Origin: Bilabrum cf. latius
Lineage: Eukaryota > Bigyra: Bicosoecida > Bigyra > Bicosoecida
Length of the DNA stretch: 64,000 nt
Direction of reading: 5' to 3'
NCBI GenBank assembly: GCA_965178125.1
Contig: OZ237740.1
Coordinates: 124,001-188,000 of the forward strand
In this document: piece after piece, positions 1 through 10,415 of the stretch
Layout: the number at the start of each line of letters is the position of its first letter
Position numbering within the stretch: position 1 is the first letter of the stretch
Made by a program: the position numbers and the translations under genes
The notes under the pieces: generated by a model
Seen by the model: the letters and a program-made list of their open reading frames with translations, nothing else
The model's database searches: none
What the model was told of the DNA's origin: nothing

Positions 1-1224
1 AGGGGCCTGCCTGCCCCAGATCTCGCTGGACTAACTGCCAGCCTAGTGGCATCGCTGACTGCTCTGCACTGCATCGGGGTGTATTCAAGGGATGTCAAGC
101 CGAACAATTGCATCGTTGTACGGACACTGACACCATCGGAGTCGGGACTGGGTCAGGGGGATGGCGAATCCAAGGGTGGATCGGAGGGTCGCGCTGCTGC
201 CTCCTCCAACGGCGGCAGGGCATCAGGAGGGGCTGGCTCTGATTCCGAGTCGAGTGAAGGAGGTCGTGAGACGCCCCCTTCCAGTATGATGAGTATACCT
301 GAAGGTGCTCTCGGGGGTAAGCTTGCTGCACCGCACTGCGGTGGTGCAGCAGTGGAGCTTGCTGGCCTGGTGGATCTCGGCTTCGCTCTCACCACGGCGT
401 GCTGTCCCCCGCTCCCCCTTGTTCCCTGGCACCGCCTTGAGTCCGAAGCGGGATCGAGCACTCCGGTCATCCCACGTGTGACGAGTGCATCCCTCGCGGA
501 CCGAAGGATCACAGCGTCAGCGTCAGGCAGAAGGCGGCGGAGCACTGCGGGTGCCGGCGCTGGGTCCGGCGGGGGGAGGCCCCAGCTGAGGCGCGCGGCG
601 CAGCTAGCCATGGGCGCAGCGACCCTGCAAGCCATCCGGAATCGAAACCGAGAAGAGCTGGAGGGCGGGGAGGGGGAATTGGCCGGGAATCGGTGTGAGG
701 AGGGCCCCGGAGCGCCAGTTCGATGCCCCGCACCATCGTGCCCTGCAGCCTGGCTGCTTGTGGGCACTCGTTGGACAGCCTGCCCCGAGATTTGGCGGAA
801 ATCTGTCCCCTACGACCCCGCCGCCGCGGATGCGTATTCACTCGGGGCTGCGCTCTTTCTGGTTGCAACCGGTGCGGCCCCCGCCCTGGGTCACGACCTC
901 AAGGGGCGCGGGGCCGTCGGGCAGGTTCGAAGCGGTGTGGTGAGTGGCGAGGTTGCAACCGTTGCGGCGCTGCGTCGGTACCTGTCTGTCTCCGGCACGG
1001 GGTCGGCGGCTGGGTCAGTGCCGGGTGCGCTGGACGGTGTAGGGGCCGGTGCGGTCTCAAAGTCAAGCGGCGCTTGGCAACCGCCACAGGATGACGTGGC
1101 TGGCGTTAGTAAGGTGCTGTTTGGAGGGATGGTGGGGTCAGAGTCAAAGCTGGGTGGCCTACTTGCTATTTCTCCCGAGCGCAGGAAGCGGTTGCCTGAC
1201 CTACTGCTGGAGCTTTTGGACTGA
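1..1224 (+). CDS. Protein kinase-like protein, 5' partial
   Basis: The frame is open from base 1, so the N-terminal lobe lies outside the window. The visible part resembles the C-terminal lobe of a protein kinase: a helix ending in TALHCIGV leads into YSRDVKPNN (the HRDxKPxN catalytic loop with Ser for His), then VDLGFAL (DLG for DFG), and ACPEIW followed by DAYSLGAALF (APE-like element and the DxxSxG helix). Long Ser/Gly/Ala-rich inserts separate these elements. The catalytic Asp, Lys and Asn are present, while His and the DFG Phe are changed, so activity is plausible but uncertain. The gene ends with TGA at 1222-1224, only 116 bp before the next gene on the same strand. No in-frame TAG was found. 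Substrate and pathway are unknown. Confidence 0.6.
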   Translation, partial: RGLPAPDLAGLTASLVASLTALHCIGVYSRDVKPNNCIVVRTLTPSESGLGQGDGESKGGSEGRAAASSNGGRASGGAGSDSESSEGGRETPPSSMMSIPEGALGGKLAAPHCGGAAVELAGLVDLGFALTTACCPPLPLVPWHRLESEAGSSTPVIPRVTSASLADRRITASASGRRRRSTAGAGAGSGGGRPQLRRAAQLAMGAATLQAIRNRNREELEGGEGELAGNRCEEGPGAPVRCPAPSCPAAWLLVGTRWTACPEIWRKSVPYDPAAADAYSLGAALFLVATGAAPALGHDLKGRGAVGQVRSGVVSGEVATVAALRRYLSVSGTGSAAGSVPGALDGVGAGAVSKSSGAWQPPQDDVAGVSKVLFGGMVGSESKLGGLLAISPERRKRLPDLLLELLD

Positions 1225-1340
1225 CGACATCTTGGATCAGCTCTTGATACGCTTGGCGACTTCGATTTGGCATTGGCCCCTGCGAACTGGTGTTGGAAAG
1301 TGGCAGTGCACTGTGGTGCACACGGATTCTGCAATTCAGC

Positions 1341-2715
1341 ATGGAGCACGATTCAGACGCCTCGCGCATGGCCGCGATTGGTCCTGGCCTGTACGACATG
1401 AAATGTCTTGACGTGGCGGCAAACTCCACCCTGAAGAGCCGCCTGATGAGCCTTTACAGCGATATTGATTTCGATGAATTGGGAAAGGTGTGGGAGCGCG
1501 ACACCATAGAAGCCGGCCCGGATCGACGCTCGCAGTCGGCGTCTCGCTCCAACCACTCGGCGTCTCGCTCCAACCACACCACCACCGCCAGCACCAAGTA
1601 CACCCGCATCGTGGACGGGCGGGAGGAAGTCGTGGACACCTCGTACAAGACCAGCTCCATCCACGAGGACGGGCCCACCATCCAACGGGCCCTGCAGCTT
1701 GCAGAGCTGGCCTCCAGTGGGGGCAAGGCAGGACTGGATCTCAGCGCGGCGTGGTCATCCGGCAAGTCTCGGCGCACTGCTCAGCTCGCCACAGACGTCA
1801 CGGTGAGCGTCAGGGGAGGCGAGCCCAGCCTCGTCAGCGCCACGCAGGACCGCGAGACGATGATGGCTGGGCTCAAGCGCTGGGCCACCACGGTGGACAC
1901 GATGCCGGCCGTGGTGGACATGAAGTTCTGGGCCCTGCACGGCCTGGCTCTCTTCGGCGACTGGGAGGCGTGCACCCGCATAGCGATGGAGGCAGGCAAG
2001 CGGTCGAGCCGCGGCAGGGTGGAGAGCATGGAAGCGGTCGGCCGGATGTGCTTCATGTCCGGAGACACCAAGATGCTGGGCGCCGACGGCAATGAGCTCA
2101 GGGACATCCTGCTGTCCCAGGTGCTGCAAGCCGCCAAGGCCAGGAAAATCCTCATCGAAGCCGCCATGCAGGAGCGCATTCGGCAGGCCTCGCACAACGT
2201 GTTTGCGTCGCACGGTGCAAGCACGCTGCTGCGGCTGTCGGCCGAGACGGGCCTGCCCAGGGCAGACTGCGAGGAGGTGCTCAACTACCTGATCAAGATC
2301 CACAACGAGCGATCAAGATCCACAACGAGCGATCAAGATCCACAACGAGCGCAGCGCGAATGGATTCCCAGAGGCCAAGCCGTACCCGCTGCAGGACTGC
2401 GACGAGATGGTCAGGAAGCACGAGGCCTTCCGCAAGTCCTGCCACCTGAACGACTCCGAGTTTGCCCTCGTGGACAAGTTCGAGTCAGAGCACGAGCACA
2501 GGCATCCGGACGGCAGCACCACCACCAAGATCGTCAGCGAGTACCACCAGCAGGCGACAGACGCGTGCAGGGCGTGCCTCAGCTCCGTATCGCACTGCAT
2601 CCGGGATCATGTCGTACCGTCCCTGGCGAGATGGGGTATCCGTACGAGACGAGTTATCCAGTGGAGAAAATATAGGCTAGATGGATACTTAAAAAAAATA
2701 TTCAGCTTAAGTTAA
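1341..2715 (+). CDS. Unknown protein, frameshifted by a 20-bp triplication
   Basis: An ATG at 1341 opens a frame that runs through three perfect tandem copies of a 20-bp unit at 2291-2350. The 40 extra bases shift the frame by one. Counting only one copy joins it to a second frame (KIHNERSANGFPEAK...) that ends at TAA 2713-2715. Without this correction the first frame would run on to TAG 2673-2675. The region around residues 155-200 (VSVRGGEPS, then GLKRWATTVDTMPAVVDMKF) weakly resembles the end of MACPF-type domains, but the family signature was not found, so no function is assigned. The C-terminal part has several Cys and His residues. The triplication may be a real loss-of-function allele or an assembly error. 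The stop overlaps the stop of the convergent transporter gene. Confidence 0.55.
2291..2350 (+). repeat. Three tandem copies of a 20-bp unit inside a gene
   Basis: The unit GATCAAGATCCACAACGAGC occurs three times in direct succession at 2291-2310, 2311-2330 and 2331-2350. Two extra copies add 40 bp, which is not a multiple of three and breaks the reading frame of the surrounding gene. Confidence 0.95.
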
Positions 2716-5700
2716 ATTTCTCCGTCGACCTCTCGCCTGCCCGCTAACCCGGGAGGCTCCGATTCCTCGTCCTGCACAAACTCCAGCCCGGGCCTCTCAT
2801 CATCCTCGCCTCCTCTCCCTTGAGCCGCCCCCGCCCCTTCTGCAGGCGACGCTCGCCTGGCCTTGCGCCTCACCACGGGGGTTGCAACCGGGACCACCTC
2901 GTCGGAGCCGTCCCAGCCCGCTGGCACGGGGCCGGCCTTTTGCGGCTGCACGTCTTGCACTCCGTCCCTACGGTTCGAAGATACCAGCCGATTGCTGTTC
3001 CCACTACTGGTTTGACCGCCCTACGAAGAGCCGGTTTGACCGTCTCCAGCGGGTTGCAGGCGGCGGAATGACGCCCAAGCTGCCGCCGGAGCTTCCCTTC
3101 CAGGCAGGCCGCTGCTCGCGAATCCAGGCACTGTCGCCGATCCTTCACTCGAGTTCACTCCGTCGGCCGGCTCTTCCGACTAGTGTGTTCCACTTCGACC
3201 CTCTTCGTCTCCTCCCTTCCCGCCTGTTCCCGCGCCAGTTCCAGTTCCAGTTCCCGTTCCCGCTTCCGCTCTCGGCCCCGGCCTCCTGGTGACTGACGCC
3301 TGCCGCACCCTCGTCTCTGCTTGTTCCCCATCCAGCCCTCGGGGATGTGACGAGTGAGTGTGCAGCCTCGACAGCGTTGAGGTCGAGGACAAACCGCCCA
3401 TGCCTGCCCCTGTCGCGGCGCCTGAGCTTGCGGAACCTCCGCCGAGCCCGACGTGGTGCGCGTCGACGGACGGGGCAGCGGCACCGTGCGCCTGCCGCGG
3501 CTCATTCCGCAGCTGATTTGGGTTCGATCCGATATCGTCGGGGCCGGCCCTCTCCCATGCGTACGCCTCCACCACGTCAGTGTCGCGGTGCGAGTACCAG
3601 TCGCTCGTCGGCACCGGCAGCTCAATGTCGACCCAGGCCAGCGCTGGTGCACCGCACATGCCTCCCGCGCCGCGACCGCCCAGCGTGACGAAGAAGGCCC
3701 CAGCCAGGATTCCAATCCCGCCCGTGGCGGTGATGGCATCCGGAGCACCTTGTTCCCCCAGGGCCCACCCGATGATGGAGCCGAGTACGGGCTCGAGCAG
3801 AAGCACAACCGACACCACGAGCGGTTCCAGGTGCGACAGGCTGCAGTAGAAGCAGGTGTGTCCCAGGAGTGAAGGTCCTATTGCAAGCAGTGCCACGATC
3901 ATCAGCGAGTTAGTGTTCCCGAAGTACCCGAACAGGGAAGTGGGCTCCGTCCCTCCCACCGTGGCGCCATCGTCTAACGCCAGCGTGATACCGCTCGCAA
4001 CCACTGCTCCGATCAGGTTGATGCTTGTTGCGTAGAGGAACAGCGGCATCCACCGCCGCACCCTGCGGCCGATCAGGAGGAACACGGCGGCCATGGCTGC
4101 CCCGAGAAAGGACGCGATGTCGCCCTGGGCGGAGGGCGTGTCGCCATCGTCGGTGCTGCCGCCGGCGGACACTACTAGGACAACGACAGCCGCGGACCCG
4201 AAGCCGATGATGGCTCCGATCGTTTCGAGGCATGTCGGGGGCACGGGGGGGCCTCCTTCGAGCGAACGTTCGCCGCTACCGCAGCACCCTAGCGCCGACG
4301 TCGAGGGCATGGGCTTCCCGCCCGCGCTACCCTCCGCGCACGGCAGTGCGCTGCACCCAAACTCGGAGTCAGACCCCGTCGATCCTGCGGAAGGAGGTTC
4401 CGCAGGCCCTCGGGAGGCGCCGCGCAGCCACGCGACTAGCTCCCCGGGCGGCGGGGGGCCTCCCCGGGCGTCCTGCACGCGCACGGTCGTCTCATGCGCC
4501 GCTTTGGCCACCTTGTCCTTGTCCCCCAGGCGCTTCAGGGGAGATCCCCTGTCCCCGCCGTGGGGTGCCTCATCCTTAGCCGGCATATCCATGTCGGGCA
4601 GGCTGTTGTCTGGCTGTGACGAGTGCCTGGAGGCCAGCTCCAGGGCCACGCCTTGCACGGAGTGAGCAGGGCCCCCGGGCGTCCCGGCCCCGCTGCGACC
4701 AACGTCTCGAGCAGATGCTCCGCCTGCTCCGTGGCCCCTGTGACGAGCGCGGATGCCCAGCCGGCCGGGCTACCCCTCCGGCACGTCGCTCGTCACACTA
4801 CCGTTGTTCCCTGCCTCCAGATCCGCGACAACTTGCACCCCGCCGGAGCCAGACACTGCTACAACCGGCACCGCCACGGCGCCGCGCATTCTCTGCGGAA
4901 CCAGCGCTATCCCGCTCCCCGGGGTGCGGTTACCGCTGCTTTCGGAGTCCCCCGAGACGCCCAGCCCGGCGCTGGCCGGATCTTGTCTCGATCGGCTCGC
5001 CCTCCCTTGGCCGCTCGCATTCTTATTCCGGGTTAGCTCGCGGTGCAGAGACGCCAGGCTCATGCGCAGCGAACGACGCACCAGCACTTCGCGGGCCCCA
5101 TCACTCGTCACACCCGAATCACTCGTCACGCCGCCAAAGCCCGTCCTGAGGGCCGCGGCGCCGCTCTGCTCCGGGAGCAAGCCAAGCCGCAGAGCCACGT
5201 CTGCCTCGAGCCAGCCCCGGAGCCTGCCTCCTCGTGCCCAGTCGAACGAATCATGGCTCCCCTAATGCTCTTGCTCCCGGCCTCGCGTCGGGCCGTTGCG
5301 ACCGGCCCCGGTCCCAGCCAAGCCCTACTAGCGGTCGGGGCCCCGCCCCCCCGACGACGACACGCCTGCCACTGGCACGTCCAGCGGGAGCAGGGCCCCG
5401 GATCGGATCAACTCTTCGATCCTGGGTCCCTTACCGCGCACCACGGCAGCGCTGGATATGCCATGCCGTGCGGAACCGGTGCGCGGGGCCACGAGGACTC
5501 GGAGCCGCGCACCGGTCGTGGTCCTCGTGCTGGTCGCGGCGAGGAACTTGGAATGCGTGCCTCTGTCTACGGCCGCGCATGCTCTGAGCTCAGCGACCCG
5601 CTTGAGGTACAGGGACGGCACCCAGGGCCACAGCCGCTCCGTCTGCCCAAACGTTGACGCCACGGGCCAAACCCCGCACGCGCCGCAGGACAGCAGCACC

Positions 5701-6134
5701 GCGATGGATGCACCCCAGGCCAACGCGACTATAACGATGGGATGGCATGATACTAGTAAAAGAGCATGGACCAAAGTCGTGCGGTCTAATCCGTACACCC
5801 ACGCCGCAAAGTGGATAGCGAGCGCTGCGCCTGCAACGGAAAGAAGCGGCAGATGCCGGAACCAGGCAGCGCGAACCTCCGGAGTGGCATTCACCATCTA
5901 GTAAATGAAAAATGGAATATGGAACACAGTCGCAAGTTGCAGTCGCCATGCAGCTTTCATGAAGGATGGGGTCTCATCTGGGAGAAGTCGAAACAGCGGT
6001 CCACCCGCCGAGACGCTCAAAATCGCAATGACAACTGCGACGCCAGCCATCAGCTTTCCTGGCTCGCAGCAAGGTGCGCTGCTTGCATCATCGGCATCGT
6101 CTGTGACTTCGACATACCGCAGTTCGACGTTCAT
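2712..6134 (-). CDS. DMT-superfamily (EamA-type) membrane transporter
   Basis: This is a probable drug/metabolite-type transporter of 1140 residues. ATG at 6134 starts MNVELRYVEV, and the first hydrophobic segment (GVAVVIAILSVSAGGPLFRLL) follows within 40 residues. A second EamA-like block (about residues 90-140) has LAIHFAAWVYGLDRTTLVHA and the next helix. The second half (about residues 635-830) contains GPSLLGHTCFYCSLSHLEPL and EPVLGSIIGWALGE, typical of EamA domains. The halves are separated by roughly 480 residues of low complexity, and a long polar tail follows. Seven in-frame TAGs are read as Gln: low ends at 5898, 5328, 5325, 5262, 4770, 3180 and 3021. Two of them are adjacent. With TAG as a stop the two transporter halves would lie in different ORFs. 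The stop is TAA at 2712-2714. Substrate is unknown. Confidence 0.8.
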
Positions 6135-6647
6135 CTGCTCCAACCCGATGCTACCCGCTTTGCGCTGTCTACCAGTCTATGTGTCCTGGTCCTGCTTTTC
6201 ACGCTCCATGCTACGCTACTTGCTGATTTGTTAGCGTAACTGCAAGCTCTGTGCTCCTTCAAGTTCAGTGAGCTCTGAACAAGCCGTGACGTCTGCAACT
6301 CCTTGACCCTAGCCTGTGACGGGCCACACAAGAACAGAAAGCTTAGAAATACCGAAGCATGCGCGATCCTACAAAATTTATAGCTTAAGTATGTCTACTG
6401 CGTGCAAAAATGCACGCAAGACCCCAAGAGAGTTCAAGCCGGTGCGTTGGATTGGGCCCGCGGTTTCTTCTCGAAAAGTGGTTGCAACCGCCCGTGTTGA
6501 ACTTTCAAGAAGAAGATTAAAACCGGCCGTGGTGTGTGGGTTTCGGCACCCCTTTTTTCCTTGGCCGTATCACGACACCCTGCACCAACCAAAGGAATCG
6601 ACAAGCTAGTTTCTCCAATGACGAGTGGCTTCAAATTCTCCGCTGCA

Positions 6648-7027
6648 TCAAGCCTCTTGCCCCTGAGCGAGCACAGCCTGCAGCCTGCCGATCTCGAGGG
6701 CCGCGGCCTTGTACCGCCGCTGCAGCGCCTCCTGCCGCCGCTCCACACCCTGAAGTTCCTAGCGAAGGTTCGCTCGACGAACGCTCACCGCGGCTTCTTC
6801 CTGCCGGTCGAGCTCCGAGTACCCCGCCAGCTGCACCCGGGCAGCAGACAGCCCTTGGCCCAGCTGATGCAGCCCAGCCTCGGCCTCCTCCACCGCCTGC
6901 ATTGCATTGCGGTGCGCTGGTTCTCCTTCCCAGGCTCGCGCAGACTCTAGTGCGCGGCGTCGCGATGCAAGTACCAGGTTCCGCAAGCGGCGGTGGGCCG
7001 CCATGAGCTGCCGCAGCCTGTCATCGG

Positions 7028-7064
<37 letters not shown>

Positions 7065-10000
7065 TGCACTCGTCACACCCGACAGGGCCGCAACGGACTC
7101 AAGCTCGCTCGCATCCCCCCATGCGCCCGCAAAGGCCGAATGCAGCCTGCTCACCACCCGGGCTGCCGTCGCAGCCGGCACCCCGCTGGGCGAAGGAACC
7201 TTCACGAACGGGTCAGAGACCCAGCCCCCCTCGAGTGGGCCGAGCAAGGCAGCGGCGCCCACCGCACTCACTTCGGCGTCCACCAGAGCCCGAGCCCGAG
7301 CCAGCTGCTCAACGGATACTTTGTCCTGCAGGTCCTCGTCGGGAAGAGAAGGGAGCTGTGCAGACGCCGAGTCCAGCGGCCCGGCTGCTCCGCGAACCTC
7401 TAGCGAACCTTCGCCTTCCTGCGGAACCAGCTCATCGTCACGCCGTGCCATAAGCACCATCTCTGATCGGATCGCCGCGCCCGCCCGTCGCAGCTCCTCA
7501 CTCGTCACGCCGCCGGTCACGCCTGCCAGCAGGCTCTCGTCGCCCCCGTCCTCCATAGCCACGTCGCCTACGGGTCTGGAGCCGGAGTCTGGATTTGACT
7601 CCGAGTCCGAGCCTTGGGTGCCCATCAGCGAAGATGAAGATGCCAGGCCACCGTCGCTCGCGACTTCGAAATGCACTGCATTGCGGATCCATGGCCGTGG
7701 CAGCGTCGGTCGGGCGAGCAGAGCCGCCGAGGCCTTCTCCTTCTCTCTCTCTTCTTGTTCCCTGACCATGGCTAGTTCCCTGGCACGTACCACCTCCGCG
7801 TCTTCCACGTCGAATTCCCCAAATCCGTTCTCATCCTCGTCCTCGTCCTCGCCCTCGCCATCGTCCACCATGGCCTTGCTGCCGGGCCTCGCCGCCTTCC
7901 TCGCCGCCCGTCTCACTCTCCTCCTCGCCTGCCGGATGTCCTGCTCCGAGGGAACAACCACGTCCACGTCGTACTGCGGCTCGGGCAGGGAATCAAGGGC
8001 CCGTTTCAGCGCCTCGACGGACATGCCGCTCCCGCCCATGCCGGTCCCAGCCGAGGTACCGGTGGCGAAAGTGGCAACCGACCCGGCGGCAGTGGACCGT
8101 CCACCCACCGACGCGGCATCATCGTCATCATCGTCGCGCCCACTCGTCACACCGTAACCGCCACGTCGGGCAGGGATCCCGCCGATGCCCCCTGCCAGCG
8201 ACGCGCTGAACGACGCGGCATCATCATCGTCGACGTCCATAGCGCCAGCAACGCCCATCGCTGCATCCCCTGCGGCCTCCCCAAGACGATCCGCATTCAA
8301 AGCAGCCCCCTCCCCTGACCCAACGCCGTTCCCGTCTCCGATTCCGCCCACACCGCCCGGCCCCCCCTCCTCCTCCTCCCTCGTCCCGACCTCCTCGCCG
8401 CCCACCTCCATTTCCGGCTCCGGATCCATGGCGGCCGGCATGTTCAGGCCGAGCTCGTCCCTGAGCACCGACCCGGGCCTGCCCCCCCGCACCACCGAGG
8501 ACGCAGACGAAGATGAAGATGGAAAACCCGGGGTCATGCCACCAGCAACGGCAGAAGACCCTGCCTGGTGAATTGACGGGTGCTGCTGGGCAGCTGCCGA
8601 CAGCGGGTGCGGCGTGGGCAGCTGAGAGGCCCTGGGCTTCAGCCCGGAGAACCCAGTGCCCGGCAGCCGGGGCGCATCCTCGCTTCCCGGACCCGACTCG
8701 GACGAACCCAGCGAACCTTCGCCAGGAACCCCCCTCTCCCGCCCCTCGTCCTGGTCCTGCGCCGCAAGCAGCAGAGGCCGCTGCCCCTGTCGCTGTTCCC
8801 TGAGCTGGTTCACCGCCTCCTCCATGACGGTGTCCAAACGGGCGGGGGTCCGGGCGCTCCCCATCATGCCCCCGAAACCCCCCGGGGTCGCACCCCCCCC
8901 GCCGCCGAGAGCAGACAGCCCGGTGGTCGCACGATAGGTTCCCACCAGACCCGCTGCGCCGAGAGAGCCGCCCGCCCTGGATGCCGCCTCGTCCACGGCC
9001 GCTTGTTCCCTGCCCGCCGCCACCGCCAGTTCCTCCAGCTCGCTGGCGTCCACCTGGGGCGCCGGCAGCTCTAGCCGCGCTCGCTTCCTTTGAGGCTCCG
9101 GGTCCTTGTTCCGGCTTTCGCGGGCGATGGCGGCGGGCAGGTCCCTGGCGGCCTGCCTCTTTTGTTCCCTGGCCGCGGCGGCTGCTTTCCTCCTCTGCTC
9201 CGCCGCCGCCCTCCTCTCTCTCAGCTCGTCGATGCGCCTGCCCTCGAAGTCCTCCGTGCTGGAAAGCAGCCTAGAGGCGCGGGCGTCCTCCGCCGCGGTA
9301 TCGAAGGCGCCCGTGGGCGCTCGCATCTCGTAGGGGATTTCGGTGGCGTAGTCGATCTGGCTCTCGCCCGCCTTTTTCTTCTTCTTTGCCTTGGTTTCGA
9401 TGCCTGCGGCGCGCAGCTCGCGCGTTTTCTGGAGCGCCGCCAGCCTGTTCGCCTCTGCGAGAATCTTCTCTCTGGCTTTCCTCTTCATTTTCTTTCCTTT
9501 GGTGTTTGCCAGCCGCGCCCTGGCTTCCTGGATCATGTCCAGCTCGTCCTCGTCCATGTCCACTGGGTCGGGGCGGGCGGGGCGCGTCTCGGGCTGGAAA
9601 TCGACGTCGCCTGCCCGCAGCCTCCGGTAGTCGTCGCTCAAGGTGCCTCCACTGAGGCCTGCCTTGGCCTGCGCTGCGTCGAGGAGCATTTCGTACCGCT
9701 CGATGCACTGCGCGGCCGTCCTGCCGACAAGCGGCGCGATTGTGCGCCACTGCGCGGGCATCTGCTTGGAGTAGTGGAGCAGCCGCTCGTCTTCGTCTCG
9801 GCTCCATTCGGTTTTCTTGATGGAGGGATCAAGCCATTCGTACCATCGCGCCTTGCACTGCTTGGCGGTCTTTCGAGGCAACATGGAGGCAACCCTGCCC
9901 CAGTTGTTCTTGCCGTACTTCATGATCGAAGCCTTCAGCACCTCGTCTTCGCTATTCTTCCATAATCCACCCTTGATCTGCGAGGCGAATTCACCAACAT

Positions 10001-10132
10001 TTAGGGGCGATACTGCTGGCAGTTGCATCCACGCCAAGCTGAAACGCCAAGTGAATGGTGCAAACCAGAATGCATGCTCTGATTCTGTGCACCATTGCGA
10101 TCAAAATAAACAATTCTCACATTTATTCGCAT
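6648..10132 (-). CDS. CDC5: Cdc5-like Myb splicing factor
   Basis: This is the Cdc5/CDC5L component of the Prp19 (NineTeen) complex, which activates the spliceosome in the nucleus; 1113 residues. Exon 1 is only 12 nt (10121-10132, coding MRIN). A GT-AG intron (9978-10120) joins it to IKGGLWKNSEDEVLKA, which restores the family's invariant N terminus. Two Myb repeats occupy about residues 1-105 (KQCKARWYEWLDPSIKKTEW, then QWRTIAPLVGRTAAQCIERY). A basic region with KGKKMKRKAREK and a long acidic, low-complexity middle follow. The C terminus is charged and helical. One TAG (6759-6761) is read as Gln; translation then continues for 36 helical residues to TGA at 6648-6650. The gene diverges from the AMP deaminase gene across a 283-bp spacer. 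Confidence 0.93.
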
Positions 10133-10415
10133 GTTTGGCCGTGCAAGTCACCTTGTAGGTGTCTCAGACCGGCCTCTAGCACTTGATTTCGTGCCGTCCT
10201 GGTTGCGTGCACTTTGTCGCGAGCACACCAAGTAGCATGATCGCACAGTGCGAGACAAGCACTGGCACTCTAGAGCTTCTCTCTCGGTAAGATGTTTTAA
10301 ATTAGCATTACATTGCGGTTTGGCTGGGAGTCAGCACATAGTAGGCTTGGTTTGAACCTTCCGCCCATTCGTTCTGTGTTCGCATCAATCCACTGATCGC
10401 AGAGTTTACTTTGCC
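10133..10415. promoter_or_regulatory. Divergent spacer, CDC5 / AMP deaminase
   Basis: This 283-bp spacer lies between the start codons of two divergently transcribed genes and must contain both core promoters. It is less GC-rich than the flanking exons. I see no clear TATA box, and none of the four recurrent short words described for this window. Confidence 0.5.

Noticed and set aside
1341-2715. MACPF/perforin-like pore-forming protein
   Set aside because: Only a weak resemblance near one segment; the family signature is absent, so no such function is claimed.
9300-9965. Long plus-strand ORFs across CDC5
   Set aside because: They are antisense shadows of the conserved Myb-coding frame.
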